Origin: an uncultured Lachnoclostridium sp.
GTDB lineage: Bacteria; Bacillota; Clostridia; Lachnospirales; Lachnospiraceae
Length of the DNA stretch: 64,000 nucleotides
Direction: 5' to 3'
Assembly (NCBI GenBank): GCA_944381625.1
Contig: CALWLW010000016.1
Span: 18,431 to 82,430, forward strand
Each line of letters begins with the position of its first letter. Position 1 is the stretch's first letter. Below the pieces are notes generated by a model. It worked only from the letters and a program-made list of their open reading frames with translations. It did no database searches and was not told where the DNA came from. Shown piece by piece: positions 41,391 to 51,061 of this stretch. The position numbers were made by a program, and so were the translations under genes.

Positions 41391-42569
41391 CTACAGTGCC
41401 ATGCGGTAGATGGCTTCGATATCTTCCGCGTGAAGAACGCGGAAACCGCCCACGGTGCGCCGTCCGAAGAAGACGCATTTCTGAGCCATTTCTTTCATCT
41501 GTTCTTCCGTGGGGACCGCGCCCAGCTCCCGAAGGGAGGTGGGCATGCCGATGGAGTGGAAGAAATCCTCCATGGCCCGGATGCCTGCCAGTGCGGTCTC
41601 TTCCGCCGTGCCTGCATCTGCCGGGACGCCCATGACCTGTACAGCAAACTGGGCGAATTTCTCCGGTTCTTCCTGATAGACATAGCGGGCCCAGCTGCCC
41701 CAGACGGCGGCCAGCCCGGCTCCGTGGGCCACGTCAAACATGCCGCCCAGCTCGTGCTCGATCTGATGGGACGCCCAGTCTCCCGCGGTGCCGCATCCGG
41801 TGAGGCCGTTGTGGGAGAGACTGCCTGCCCACATGATCTCCGCGCGGGCGTCATAATTCCGGGGATCTTCCATGAGGATACGGGCGTTTTTCATCACCGT
41901 GCGCATCAGCGCCTCGCTGATACTGTCCGTCAGGTCCGTGTGCTTTTCATGGCTGAAATACCGCTCCATGGTGTGCATCAGGATGTCGGTACAGCCGCAG
42001 GCGGTCTGATAGGGCGGCAGAGTGCAGGTCAGCTCAGGGTTCATAATGGCGAACCGGCAGCGGCTGTAATCGCTGCTGTAGCCTCTTTTCAGCCATCCGT
42101 CCTCGTTGGTGATGACGGAGGAATCGCTCATCTCGCTTCCTGCGGCTGCGATGGTGGGAACCGCCCCGATGGGGATACATCCGGAAGCGACTGTTTTCCT
42201 GTCGTAGAAAAGCCAGGGGTCGCAGTTATGGTACAATCCGTAGCCGATGGCTTTTGCGGAGTCGATGACGCTTCCGCCGCCCACAGCCAGGATAAAGTCC
42301 ACCTGTTCTTTTTTACAGAGTTCGATGCCCTGGTGAACCAGGCTTAAGCGGGGATTGGGAACGACGCCTCCCAGCATGACATAAGACAGTCCTGCTTCTG
42401 TAAGAGAAGCGCAGATCCGGTCCAGGAGGCCGGATTTTTTCGCGCTTCCGCCGCCGAAATGTACCAGCACGCGGGAAGCGCCGCAGGCTTTTGCCAGCTC
42501 TCCCGCTTTTTTCTCCGTATCTTTTCCGAACACCACCCTTGTGGGGGCGTAATATTCAAAATTTTTCAT
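41391..42569 (-). CDS. iron-containing alcohol dehydrogenase (butanol dehydrogenase type)
   Basis: 392 residues, overlapping the murF stop by ATGA. NAD-binding GGGSVIDSAKAIGYGLY near 95-111, FGGGSAKKSG near 38-47, and His ligands in CGCTDILMHTMERYFS and HGAGLAAVWGSWARYV. Ends in a helical domain. The family reduces aldehydes with NAD(P)H in fermentation; BDH-type members carry Fe or Zn. Its place as the last gene of a cell-wall operon suggests co-transcription rather than a shared pathway. Confidence 0.88.
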   Translation of the reverse strand: MKNFEYYAPTRVVFGKDTEKKAGELAKACGASRVLVHFGGGSAKKSGLLDRICASLTEAGLSYVMLGGVVPNPRLSLVHQGIELCKKEQVDFILAVGGGSVIDSAKAIGYGLYHNCDPWLFYDRKTVASGCIPIGAVPTIAAAGSEMSDSSVITNEDGWLKRGYSSDYSRCRFAIMNPELTCTLPPYQTACGCTDILMHTMERYFSHEKHTDLTDSISEALMRTVMKNARILMEDPRNYDARAEIMWAGSLSHNGLTGCGTAGDWASHQIEHELGGMFDVAHGAGLAAVWGSWARYVYQEEPEKFAQFAVQVMGVPADAGTAEETALAGIRAMEDFFHSIGMPTSLRELGAVPTEEQMKEMAQKCVFFGRRTVGGFRVLHAEDIEAIYRMAL

Positions 42570-43936
42570 ATTTCTAAGTCTCCTTCCGCCAATATGCTTA
42601 CAATCTGTTCAAATCCCATGTAGTGGGACGCCTTGATCAGGATGGAATCTCCGTCCTGCAGAATGCTGCTCCGCTCCTGTAAAAATACTTCTTTATCCGG
42701 GAAATGGATACAGAGGGAGGAGGGGGACGCCTGCTTTGCCGCCTCATGGATGGCGGCGCTCAAGGTTCCGATGGTGACGATCACCTGGATGGAAAGCTCT
42801 TTCAGATGCCGGCCCACGGAGGCGTGGAGTTCTTCGCTCTGTTCGCCCAGCTCGCCCATATCCCCCAGGATGGCCACCTTTCGGGTCAGAGCCTGATCCA
42901 GCACGTCCAGCATGGCGGTCATGGAGACCGGATTGGCGTTGTAGCAGTCGTCCAGCAGGGTATAGCGCCGGGTGTGCAGAAGGTGTCCGCGTCCGGGCAG
43001 TGCGGCCAGGGAACGGATGCCCGCTTCGATCTGCCCGGCGGTCAGGCCCAGAGAACGGCCCACGCAAACGCCGGCCATGGCGTTGTAGACCATATGCATG
43101 CCGGGAATGGGGATGGAGGCCTGAAGGCAGCCGTCCGGGGTGTGGATGCGGCAGCGGATGCCGTCCAGACCCAGATTCTCCAGCCCGTCGGCATGGATCT
43201 GGTTGTCCGCTCCCAGCCCGAAGGTCTCGGCCCGGTCCTTCATGGCGGGCAGCTTGTCGTCATCTCCGTTGATGAAGATTCTGGCGTCGGGAGACGCGTA
43301 ATCCAGCATCTCCATCTTGGCCTTCAGGATGCCGTCCCTGGAGCCCAGAAATTCCAGATGCGCCACGCCGATGTTGGTGAAGACGCAGTGGGTGGGGCGG
43401 GCGATCCGGCTGAGCCGGTGCATTTCCCCGAAATGGTTCATGCCCATCTCCAGCACGGCGGCTTCATGTTCCGGTTCGATCATAAAGACTGTCAGCGGCA
43501 GGCCGATCTCGTTGTTAAAATTGCCGGGCGTCTTTAACACTTTGTATTTCTGTCCCAGTACGGCGGCGATCATCTCCTTGGTGCTGGTCTTTCCCACACT
43601 TCCGGTGACGCCCACCACAGGAATGGAAAGGGTCTTCCGGTAGGCTTCCGCTCCGTCCTTCAGCGCCTGCAGGGTGTCTTTTACCAGAATATAGGGGCCG
43701 GCGGGATCAGTCAGCTTTTGCTGGCTGACGGCGCAGAGCGCGCCCTTTTCATAGACCTGGGGGATGAACCGGTGTCCGTCCGCCCGCTCGCCCACGGTGG
43801 CGAGAAAGAGATCTCCTTCCTGGATCTGGCGGCTGTCCACCTTCACGCCGCAGAGTTTCTGCTCCAGAAGCCGGGACGGCCCGTAATAAGTCCCCCTGCA
43901 GGCGTCGAGAAACTGACCGAGAGTAAAATCTTTCAT
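42566..43936 (-). CDS. murF: UDP-MurNAc-tripeptide--D-Ala-D-Ala ligase
   Basis: 456 residues. Mur-ligase P-loop VVGVTGSVGKTSTKEMIAAVL near 108-128, ATP/substrate region NEIGLPLTVFMIEPEHEAAVLEMGMNHFGEM, and the C-terminal domain with DDCYNANPVSMTAMLDVL. It attaches D-Ala-D-Ala to the UDP-muramyl tripeptide in the last cytosolic step of peptidoglycan precursor synthesis. The ddl gene, which makes its D-Ala-D-Ala substrate, lies 66 bases upstream in the same operon. Confidence 0.95.
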   Translation of the reverse strand: MKDFTLGQFLDACRGTYYGPSRLLEQKLCGVKVDSRQIQEGDLFLATVGERADGHRFIPQVYEKGALCAVSQQKLTDPAGPYILVKDTLQALKDGAEAYRKTLSIPVVGVTGSVGKTSTKEMIAAVLGQKYKVLKTPGNFNNEIGLPLTVFMIEPEHEAAVLEMGMNHFGEMHRLSRIARPTHCVFTNIGVAHLEFLGSRDGILKAKMEMLDYASPDARIFINGDDDKLPAMKDRAETFGLGADNQIHADGLENLGLDGIRCRIHTPDGCLQASIPIPGMHMVYNAMAGVCVGRSLGLTAGQIEAGIRSLAALPGRGHLLHTRRYTLLDDCYNANPVSMTAMLDVLDQALTRKVAILGDMGELGEQSEELHASVGRHLKELSIQVIVTIGTLSAAIHEAAKQASPSSLCIHFPDKEVFLQERSSILQDGDSILIKASHYMGFEQIVSILAEGDLEI

Positions 43937-44002
43937 GGCAAATGTCCTTCCTGTCCCGCGGACGGCCGCCCTGCATTCTGCATGGCGGCCGCCCGGCTGG
44001 GA

Positions 44003-45049
44003 TCACTGATATTTTTTCAGGGATACCTGGAGTATCCATTCACAGAGCTGGGAGAAGGTATAACCCATGGCGGCTGCCTCCTGGGGAAGCAGGCTGGTGG
44101 GCGTCATGCCGGGCAGGGTGTTGACCTCCAGGGCATAATCCGCGCCTGTCTGTTCCTCCAGCATGAAGTCCACACGGGCGTAACTCTCAATCCCCACGGC
44201 CGCACACGCTTTTTCCGCGTGTTCCTGGATGCGGGCCGCGGTCTGTGGAGGCAGATCCGCCGGACAGGTCTCCACGGTGCTTCCGGCCTGGTACTTGTTT
44301 TTATAGTCGTAAAAGCCTTCCAGGGGCGCGATCTCGATAATGGGGAGCGCTTTGCCTTCAATGACGCCCACGGAGAATTCCCGTCCGGTGACGTGCCGCT
44401 CCACCACCACCTGATCCTCGTAGGAAAAGGCGTTCTTCAGCGCTTCCTCCAGAGAAGACGGATCATCCGCCCGGTAGACGCCCACAGAAGAACCTCCGCA
44501 GCAGGTTTTTACCATGCAGGGAAAGCCCACGGCATCCGGGAGCGTGAACGGAACGCCCTTTACGGCGGTGACGCCGGGCGGGGTGGGCACATCCAGAGCC
44601 CGGAACATGCGCTTGGTCAGTTCCTTGTCCATGCTGACGGCGCTGCTGACGTGGCCCGTCCCCGTATAACGGATGCCCATCAGGTCAAACAGTGCCTGGA
44701 TACGTCCGTCCTCTCCATTGGAGCCGTGCAGGGCCAGGAATACCATGTCGCTGAGGGAACAAAGCTCCAGCACATGGGGGCCCAGAAGACTCCGGTAACC
44801 GGGACGGAGGGCTTTGACAGAATCCAGGTCGGGCGCTTCGGCGGAAACGCTGCAGACGGAGGCGGCCCAGTCAATATCCGCGTCAAACAGCTGCTCCAGA
44901 GGCCGGTCAGGTTCCGAAAGGCCCAGAAAAAGATCCACCAGAACCGTCTGGTGGCCGTTTTCCTTTAACGCCCGGTATATCTCTCTTCCGCTGACCAGCG
45001 ACACGTCGCGTTCCGTGCTGATGCCGCCGGCCAATACTACTATTTTCAT
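44003..45049 (-). CDS. ddl: D-alanine--D-alanine ligase
   Basis: 348 residues, GAGGAGGCAG upstream. ATP-grasp fold: N-terminal MKIVVLAGGISTERDVSLVSG, HGSNGEDGRIQALF near 110-123, GFPCMVKTCCGGSSVGVYR near 166-184 and ALEVNTLPGMTPTSLLPQEAAAMG near the C-terminus. It makes the D-Ala-D-Ala dipeptide used by murF next to it. Confidence 0.95.
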   Translation of the reverse strand: MKIVVLAGGISTERDVSLVSGREIYRALKENGHQTVLVDLFLGLSEPDRPLEQLFDADIDWAASVCSVSAEAPDLDSVKALRPGYRSLLGPHVLELCSLSDMVFLALHGSNGEDGRIQALFDLMGIRYTGTGHVSSAVSMDKELTKRMFRALDVPTPPGVTAVKGVPFTLPDAVGFPCMVKTCCGGSSVGVYRADDPSSLEEALKNAFSYEDQVVVERHVTGREFSVGVIEGKALPIIEIAPLEGFYDYKNKYQAGSTVETCPADLPPQTAARIQEHAEKACAAVGIESYARVDFMLEEQTGADYALEVNTLPGMTPTSLLPQEAAAMGYTFSQLCEWILQVSLKKYQ

Positions 45050-45059
45050 AACTGCCTCC

Positions 45060-45788
45060 TCAATCTATATGATGCTGATCCAGCATTTCCTGAATCTTTT
45101 TCTGTGTGTAGGCGCCTAAGAATTTCTGCTGTTCTTTCGGAAGCTCCTTGGGGTAGATGGGGGTCCCGTATTCCACGATGACTTTGCACGGCCGTACAAA
45201 GGGCAGATGGTTCTCGAAGATCTGCGCTGAGTTGGTGATGGCCATGGGAATGATGGGGCAGCCGGTCTTGGACGCCATTTTCAGGCTGCCTTCATGGAAC
45301 GGCTGCATCTTCCCGTCTCTGCTGCGCGTCCCTTCCGGGAAAATGCAGATGGAGATTCCCTGCTTGATATAGTCTATGCAGGTCAGGATCATCTGCATGC
45401 CGGCCCGAAGGTCGGTGCGGTCCAGAAATACGCAGTAAAGCCGTTTCATCCAGTCCCGCAGCAGAGGATAGCGGAGCATCTCGGACTTGGCCACGTAGCC
45501 GGTCAGTCCGGGACACTGAGAGTAAGTAAGCAGGATATCAAAATAACTGTTGTGATTCCCCACGTAGACCACGGCCTGATCCCTGGGGACATTTTCTTTT
45601 CCAATATAGGTGATGTCGGCTCCGGTAATCCAGAGCATCACTTTAAAAGCGCTCTGCACCATGCGCAGGCAGCTCAGATCTCTGGCGCGGGGACTGATCT
45701 TTCCCACCAGCAGCTCCACAAGCAGGACCGGTATCCCGAAGAGCAGGTAGAGAAATAAAAGCAGCGCGATCAGTAGAAATCTAATCAT
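45060..45788 (-). CDS. 1-acyl-glycerol-3-phosphate acyltransferase (PlsC-like)
   Basis: 242 residues. A single N-terminal membrane helix (FLLIALLLFLYLLFGIPVLLVELL) precedes the acyltransferase domain, with motif I VGNHNSYFD near 91-99, and FPEGTRSRDG near 149-158. The GNHNSYFD variant of NHxxxxD keeps His and Asp. Transfers an acyl chain in phospholipid synthesis at the membrane. Sits between malQ and ddl, 10 bases before the ddl start. Confidence 0.9.
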   Translation of the reverse strand: MIRFLLIALLLFLYLLFGIPVLLVELLVGKISPRARDLSCLRMVQSAFKVMLWITGADITYIGKENVPRDQAVVYVGNHNSYFDILLTYSQCPGLTGYVAKSEMLRYPLLRDWMKRLYCVFLDRTDLRAGMQMILTCIDYIKQGISICIFPEGTRSRDGKMQPFHEGSLKMASKTGCPIIPMAITNSAQIFENHLPFVRPCKVIVEYGTPIYPKELPKEQQKFLGAYTQKKIQEMLDQHHID

Positions 45789-45818
45789 GGTCTAATCCTT
45801 CTTTCCATGGAGTGAGCA

Positions 45819-47360
45819 TCAGCCGTATCTTCCGAACAGCCTGGTCATCTGGCGCAGTCCGTCCGCCATGCCCTGATCCAGCTGGCCGGCGCGGAAACGG
45901 AACGCCCAGTTGCCGGAAGGCGTGCCGGGAATATTCATCCTGGATTCGCTTCCCAGCTTCAGCAGGTCCTGAACCGGAAAGATGGCATATCTGGCGATGG
46001 TGCCCAGGCAGGTACGGATGAAATCCCAGCTGATGCTGCTGGCGTCCGTGTTCATATAACGGCGCACCTTGTCCCGGTTCTGTTCAGTAGTAGAAGCGTA
46101 CCAGCCGCAGCTGGTGTCGTTGTCGTGGGTGCCGGTGTAGCAGACGCAGTTGCGGGTGTCCAGCTGATGGGGCAGGAACGTGCTTTCACCTTCTCCCTCA
46201 AAACCGAACTGCAGCACCTTCATGCCGGGGAAGGCGAACATATCCCGCAGGCGTTCCACTTCCGGGGTGATGATGCCCAGATCTTCCGCGAAGATGGGAA
46301 GGTCTTCGCCCAGCTCTTTTTCCACGGCCAGGAAAAGATCCTCGCCGGGGCCTTTCTTCCATGCACCGTTGATGGCGGTCTCTTCGCCGGCCGGCACCGC
46401 CCAGTAAGCTTCCAGGCCGCGAAAATGGTCGATGCGCAGATAGTCCACCTGGTCCAGCTGGTTGCGGATGCGCTCGATCCACCAGGAATATCCGTCTTCC
46501 GCGTGCGCGTCCCAGTCGTAGAGCGGATTGCCCCAGAGCTGTCCGGTGGCGCTGAAATAATCAGGCGGAACGCCAGCCACTTCCAGCGGGTAGCCCTTGG
46601 TGTCCAGGCGGAACAGTTTCCGGTTGGCCCAGACGTCCGCGCTGTCCAGGCAGGTAAATATGGGAATATCGCCAATGATGGCGATCCCTTTCTGGTTGGC
46701 GTATTCTTTCAGGCCGAACCACTGGTCGAAGAACAGGAACTGGAGGAATTTATGATATTCCACCTGATCCTTCAGCTTTTCTGTCCATTCTTCCTTCTCC
46801 AGCGGTCCCGGATCGCGGAGGCTGGTTTCCCATTCATACCAGTTCAGTCCTTCGTGGTAGTCTTTCCCTGCCATGAACAGGGCGTAGTCGTCCAGCCAGT
46901 ATTCGTTGCTGTCGCAGAAAGCCTGGTACTCTTCCAGAAGATTCTTGTCCGCCGTATGGTGGAAATTCTGGTACGCCGTCTGGAACAGCTTGTTTTTATA
47001 GATCTTGACTTCGCCGTAATCCACCTTGTCCGGGTCAAAATCCGGGATGTCTTTTAAGTCTTCTTCGGAGAGCAGGCGCTGCTTCTTCAGAAGATCCGGG
47101 CTGATCAGCAGGGGCTGTCCGGCGAATACGGAGAAACCCTGATAGGGGGAATCGCCCCAGGTGGTGGGGCACAGAGGCAGAATCTGCCACAGGTGCTGTC
47201 CGGCAGACGCCAGAAAATCAATAAAATCATAGGCGCCCTGTCCCAGGTCGCCGATCCCGTATGGAGACGGGAATGAGGTGGGGTGACACAGCACACCGCT
47301 GTAACGGTGGTTGGTCTGGTCTTCTTTGGATACTTTAAATTGCACGGGATGATCCTCCAT
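45819..47360 (-). CDS. malQ: 4-alpha-glucanotransferase (GH77)
   Basis: 513 residues. GH77 motifs: GVLCHPTSFPSPYGIGDLG and LPLCPTTWGDSPYQGFSVFAGQP near the start, the catalytic Asp in YLRIDHFRG near 290, the acid/base Glu in PIFAEDLG, and the third Asp in TGTHDNDT. It transfers glucan chains in maltodextrin/glycogen use. The first ATG (47360) is itself part of an AUGGAGGAU ribosome site, so GTG 47345 may be the true start. First gene of the leftward operon. Confidence 0.93.
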   Translation of the reverse strand: MEDHPVQFKVSKEDQTNHRYSGVLCHPTSFPSPYGIGDLGQGAYDFIDFLASAGQHLWQILPLCPTTWGDSPYQGFSVFAGQPLLISPDLLKKQRLLSEEDLKDIPDFDPDKVDYGEVKIYKNKLFQTAYQNFHHTADKNLLEEYQAFCDSNEYWLDDYALFMAGKDYHEGLNWYEWETSLRDPGPLEKEEWTEKLKDQVEYHKFLQFLFFDQWFGLKEYANQKGIAIIGDIPIFTCLDSADVWANRKLFRLDTKGYPLEVAGVPPDYFSATGQLWGNPLYDWDAHAEDGYSWWIERIRNQLDQVDYLRIDHFRGLEAYWAVPAGEETAINGAWKKGPGEDLFLAVEKELGEDLPIFAEDLGIITPEVERLRDMFAFPGMKVLQFGFEGEGESTFLPHQLDTRNCVCYTGTHDNDTSCGWYASTTEQNRDKVRRYMNTDASSISWDFIRTCLGTIARYAIFPVQDLLKLGSESRMNIPGTPSGNWAFRFRAGQLDQGMADGLRQMTRLFGRYG

Positions 47361-47473
47361 TTTTCAATATCTATCATTATAATGGATTGAAGGCGGGAAT
47401 ACAAGGAAGAACGCTGGTCTGAAATGGTTTTTTTCCACATATGATAGAGCAAACGAACAGGAAAATTTCAAGT

Positions 47474-47872
47474 ATGAGAAAATGGTGTCTGATCTTTCTG
47501 GCCGTATGGGTACTGGCCGGATGCGGGGTAGAGACGCAGGATGAAGAGAAGATAAAGGATCTGGAATTCACGGTGCTGGACCCGGAGCGGACTCCGGAGG
47601 AACTGAGGAACGTCCTGGAAGAAAAGAAAACGGAGCCGTTCAAGGTGACTTATGAGGACGAGGGCTATCTGTATATCTGCGTGGGTTACGGCGAACAGCA
47701 GACCAGCGGATACAGCATCGCGGTGGAGGACCTGTATCTGACCAGCAACGCGATCTATGTGAAAACAGAACTTCTGGGGCCGGACGGGACGGAGGAGACA
47801 GCCGATGCGGTGACCTGCCCGTACCTGGTGCTGAAGCTGGAATATCTGGAACAGCCGGTGGTATTTGAATAA
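47474..47872 (+). CDS. PrcB_C-type lipoprotein
   Basis: 132 residues from ATG 47474; the upstream ATG 47441 has no better site. The lipobox VLAGC gives an anchored lipoprotein: MRKWCLIFLAVWVLAGC. The mature part ends in a domain with ICVGYGEQQTSGYSIAVEDLYLT and TCPYLVLKLEYLEQPVVF, matching the C-terminal domain of PrcB (PF14343 type). Encoded 18 bases before the SipL-like gene, so a spore or envelope role is possible. Confidence 0.75.
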   Translation: MRKWCLIFLAVWVLAGCGVETQDEEKIKDLEFTVLDPERTPEELRNVLEEKKTEPFKVTYEDEGYLYICVGYGEQQTSGYSIAVEDLYLTSNAIYVKTELLGPDGTEETADAVTCPYLVLKLEYLEQPVVFE

Positions 47873-47890
47873 AGGAGAGGAGGAGAGCGA

Positions 47891-49465
47891 ATGGAACTGG
47901 AACGCAAATATATAGGGCTGAGCCGCCGCAAAGGGAGCGCGGCCAGCCAGATCACGCTGGAGGAGGATCTGAACGTACCGGACCAGAAGCCGGACATTTT
48001 CCGGATCATTCACCGTCAGGGTGAATTCCGGGCCGATGAGATCAAGGGAGAGCCGGGAAAGGTGAAGGTGCGCGGTGTCTTCCTCTACCGTGTCCTCTAT
48101 GTGGGAGAGGGGGCGGACCGGATGCCGGATTCCCTGGAAGGCAGCGTGCCGGTGGACGAAGTGGTATTCCTGAACGAACTGGAGGACGGGGACGGCCTGG
48201 ATTTCTCCTGGGAACTGGAGGATCTTCATGCGTCGGCCATCCACTCCCGGAAAATCAATATGAAATGTGTGCTGGTATTAAAGGCGGAGGCCTACCGGGA
48301 ACAGCCGGCCGCCCTGGTGGAAGCGCCGTCAGGGGAAGAGCGCCTGTTTGTCCGCACCTGTCCCGTCAGCGTACAGCAGGAGGCGGTACATAAAAAGGAT
48401 ACGGTGCGGGTGAAGGAAGAACTGACGCTCCCGCCGGGCCGGCCTAATATCCGCCGGATCATCTGGAAGGAGATCCGCATGTCGGGGGTGAGCGCCCGGC
48501 CGGACGAGGGCCGTGTGCTGATAAAAGGGGAACTGTCCGTGTTCTTCCTCTATGAAGGGGAGGCCGAGGATATGGGCCGTCTCCAGTGGGTAGAGCAGGG
48601 AATCCCATTTCAGCAGGAACTGGAATGCGGGGAATGCCGTTCTGACCTGTTCGGAAAAGCGGAAGCCTGCCTGCAGAGGGCGGATATGGAGCTGCAGGCC
48701 GACTATGACGGGGAGCCCAGGATGGTGCGTATCGACGCGGTGCTGGAAGTGAAGATGCGGTATCTGGAAGAAAGCTCAGGGGAGGTGCTCTGCGACGCTT
48801 ACAGCCTGGACCGTCAGATCCGGCCGGTGCGGCGCACCTGTCTCTGGGATTATGTGCAGGGCGTTTCCGACGCCAGGGCAAGAACCGGAGGACGCTTGAA
48901 ACTGGACGAAAGCGATCCGCCCATCCTGCAGGTTTTGAACTCCGGGGCCTGGATCCATGCAGGGCACATGGAACGTACGGAGAAAGGCCTTCGGGTGCAG
49001 GGCGCGGCGGACCCCTGGGTGCTGTATACCGCGTCGGACGACGCCCAGCCTGTGGCCTGCGTATCCGGAAGCTTTCCCTTCGATTATACAGTGGAAGCGT
49101 CGGAGTTGGGGGAGAACAGTGTCTGGCAGGTGCTTTTGAACCTGGATCAGATCACGGTCAGCATGCAGGATGAGAGAGAAGTAGAGATCAAGATGGTGAT
49201 CCAGATCCAGGCGCTGTTCCAGTGTCCCAGGGAGCTGGAGCTGGTGGAGGATCTGGAAGAAGAGCCGCTGGATATGGAACGCCTGAAACGGATGCCGGGA
49301 ATGGTGATCCATGTGGTACAGCCGGGGGAGAGTCTTTGGGATATTGCCAGGGAGCATGCCACCTCCTGCGCGGCGGCGGCCGAACTGAACGAACTGAAAG
49401 AAGAGACCGTCCGGCCAGGACAGAAGCTGCTGCTGATGAAAGAGATCGGCGGGAAGAGGGAATAA
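47891..49465 (+). CDS. sipL: SipL-like spore morphogenesis protein (DUF3794 x3 and LysM)
   Basis: 524 residues with AGGAGAGG upstream. Three DUF3794-like beta repeats (the first opens LNVPDQKPDIFRIIHRQGEFRADEIKGEPGKVKVRG, the second LTLPPGRPNIRRIIWKEIRMSGVSARPDEGRVLIKG), then a C-terminal LysM domain at 470-517 (IHVVQPGESLWDIAREHATSCAAAAELNELKEETVRPGQKLLL). This is the SipL architecture; in Clostridioides difficile SipL binds SpoIVA through LysM to tether the spore coat. Length fits (about 517). Confidence 0.88.
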   Translation: MELERKYIGLSRRKGSAASQITLEEDLNVPDQKPDIFRIIHRQGEFRADEIKGEPGKVKVRGVFLYRVLYVGEGADRMPDSLEGSVPVDEVVFLNELEDGDGLDFSWELEDLHASAIHSRKINMKCVLVLKAEAYREQPAALVEAPSGEERLFVRTCPVSVQQEAVHKKDTVRVKEELTLPPGRPNIRRIIWKEIRMSGVSARPDEGRVLIKGELSVFFLYEGEAEDMGRLQWVEQGIPFQQELECGECRSDLFGKAEACLQRADMELQADYDGEPRMVRIDAVLEVKMRYLEESSGEVLCDAYSLDRQIRPVRRTCLWDYVQGVSDARARTGGRLKLDESDPPILQVLNSGAWIHAGHMERTEKGLRVQGAADPWVLYTASDDAQPVACVSGSFPFDYTVEASELGENSVWQVLLNLDQITVSMQDEREVEIKMVIQIQALFQCPRELELVEDLEEEPLDMERLKRMPGMVIHVVQPGESLWDIAREHATSCAAAAELNELKEETVRPGQKLLLMKEIGGKRE

Positions 49466-49501
49466 AGGAGGGAGATAGCAGGAGGATTAAAAAACAACGG
49501 G

Positions 49502-49558
49502 TGGAGCTGTTGCGTAAGTAGATAAAAAATATTCTACTGTGGCAACAGCTCCATTTTT
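49502..49558 (+). terminator. strong terminator after sipL
   Basis: TGGAGCTGTTGC (49502-49513) pairs with GCAACAGCTCCA (49542-49553), with an inner GTAG/CTAC stem, followed by TTTTT. Confidence 0.9.
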
Positions 49559-49680
49559 ATGCCTGAAAATAGAAAACGGCCTCCGTAGAGTCCGAAAATA
49601 CCTACTTGTAGGTATTTCTGTCGAAATAGATAAATTATATAATGGCTACAGATAAAATATCACAAAAAGGGGGAGAGAAT

Positions 49681-51060
49681 ATGTCAGATTCTACAAAGGC
49701 GAAAGGGGGTTCCCGCTCAACGAATATCGTTGTGCTGGTTGCAATTATGCTTCTTCTGACAGCGAATCAGGCGGCCAGTTATGGAGGAAATGTGGTCTTG
49801 CCTGCACGGCTGACAGTGATTGGGGGGATGGATTATTATTCCGTCTGCTCAGCTTTGCAATCTATGGGTATGATGATTATTCTGCCGTTGGTTGGAACGT
49901 TGACAAAACGATTTGGAACGAAACGCGTCGTAATGAGCGGCGTATTGCTGCAGGGGATTACCAGGATACTTGTAATCGTTATCGGTAACGTGCCTCTTTT
50001 TATCATCAACTGGATGGTAAGCGGAATGTCAGCGGGCTTATACATGTCGGCGCCTTACTCCATGATTGCGGGCATGGTGGATGGAGAAAAACGCTCCAAG
50101 TATTTCGGATATCTGTCAACTTTCAGCGCGGTTGGCGCTTTGGCCGGGCCATATATTACCGGGCTGATCGCTGATTCTGTATATGCTGACTTGGCCATTA
50201 TTGCCTACTTTCCAGTTGCGCTTTTTTCATTGGTGGTAATTGGACTGATGTATTCAGATCAAAGAAGCAGCAGAGATTTCACCCAGTTCGATTTTGCAGG
50301 TATTCTGTTTCTGTTGGCTGCGGTGGCGGGGATGGTTTTATGGCTTTCTTTGGGAGATAAACTGTTTCCAAGACTCAGTTTTGCCGGGATTATCTGCCTG
50401 GCGGTTGGTGTTGCCGGTTTTCTCTTGTTATTGAAGGTGGAAAAAGATAAAGAAAATGCCAGCGTGCCGATCTCTATTTTTTCAAACAACAGATTTCGCT
50501 GGACATTTATTGCGAGGGCTTTAACCAGTGGATACAGTACCTGTATAGCCGCATATGGAATCGTTTATATACAGCAAGTTATGGAAAGATCTTCGACGGT
50601 CAGCTCCACAATTACTATGCCCCAGACGGTTGTACAGGCTCTCGTCGGATTGTTTATCGGAGGTTGGATAGGGAAGAATCTCCAGAAGCGATTCTATCCA
50701 ATGGCGGTTTTGGGAATGGGAATCTATACGGCGGCAATGCTTATATTCTTTATGTTAAGACCGGATAGCTCCATGATGACGATTTATTTTGCTACAGGTA
50801 TCGGTGGGATTAGCCAGGCGATTACAAACTCCTCGCTGCCTGCATTTTTTAATGCGTCTGTGAAAGCGGAGGAGTACAGTGCGGCAAATGGCATGTATAC
50901 CTTTGCCGCGACCGGAGGCTCTTGTATATTTGTGGCGGTTTGTGGGGCATTGCAGAATGCGGGCTGTTCCATCAACCAGTTGTTCCTGTTTTCCGCTGTA
51001 CTTTGTGGAATCGCATTTTTTATTGCGCTGGTGAAATTTCGGATTCCGTGGGAAGCGTAG
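49681..51060 (+). CDS. MFS transporter, DHA2-like
   Basis: 459 residues from ATG 49681 with AAAGGGGGAGAG upstream; the frame extends 13 residues further up. About 14 membrane helices are visible. The loop 2-3 region TLTKRFGTKRVVMSG is the MFS motif A variant, and SAPYSMIAGMVDGEKRSKYFGYLSTFSAVGALAGPYITGLIADSV follows the family pattern. Exports a small molecule by proton antiport. Divergent or unlinked to the SDR/PanB-like pair, but only the LuxR-type gene separates them. Confidence 0.85.
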   Translation: MSDSTKAKGGSRSTNIVVLVAIMLLLTANQAASYGGNVVLPARLTVIGGMDYYSVCSALQSMGMMIILPLVGTLTKRFGTKRVVMSGVLLQGITRILVIVIGNVPLFIINWMVSGMSAGLYMSAPYSMIAGMVDGEKRSKYFGYLSTFSAVGALAGPYITGLIADSVYADLAIIAYFPVALFSLVVIGLMYSDQRSSRDFTQFDFAGILFLLAAVAGMVLWLSLGDKLFPRLSFAGIICLAVGVAGFLLLLKVEKDKENASVPISIFSNNRFRWTFIARALTSGYSTCIAAYGIVYIQQVMERSSTVSSTITMPQTVVQALVGLFIGGWIGKNLQKRFYPMAVLGMGIYTAAMLIFFMLRPDSSMMTIYFATGIGGISQAITNSSLPAFFNASVKAEEYSAANGMYTFAATGGSCIFVAVCGALQNAGCSINQLFLFSAVLCGIAFFIALVKFRIPWEA

Positions 51061-51061
51061 T

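Noticed and set aside
44814..45119. Frames opposite ddl and its neighbours (also 43718-44968)
   Set aside because: Antisense shadows; the minus-strand genes have clear family motifs and good starts.
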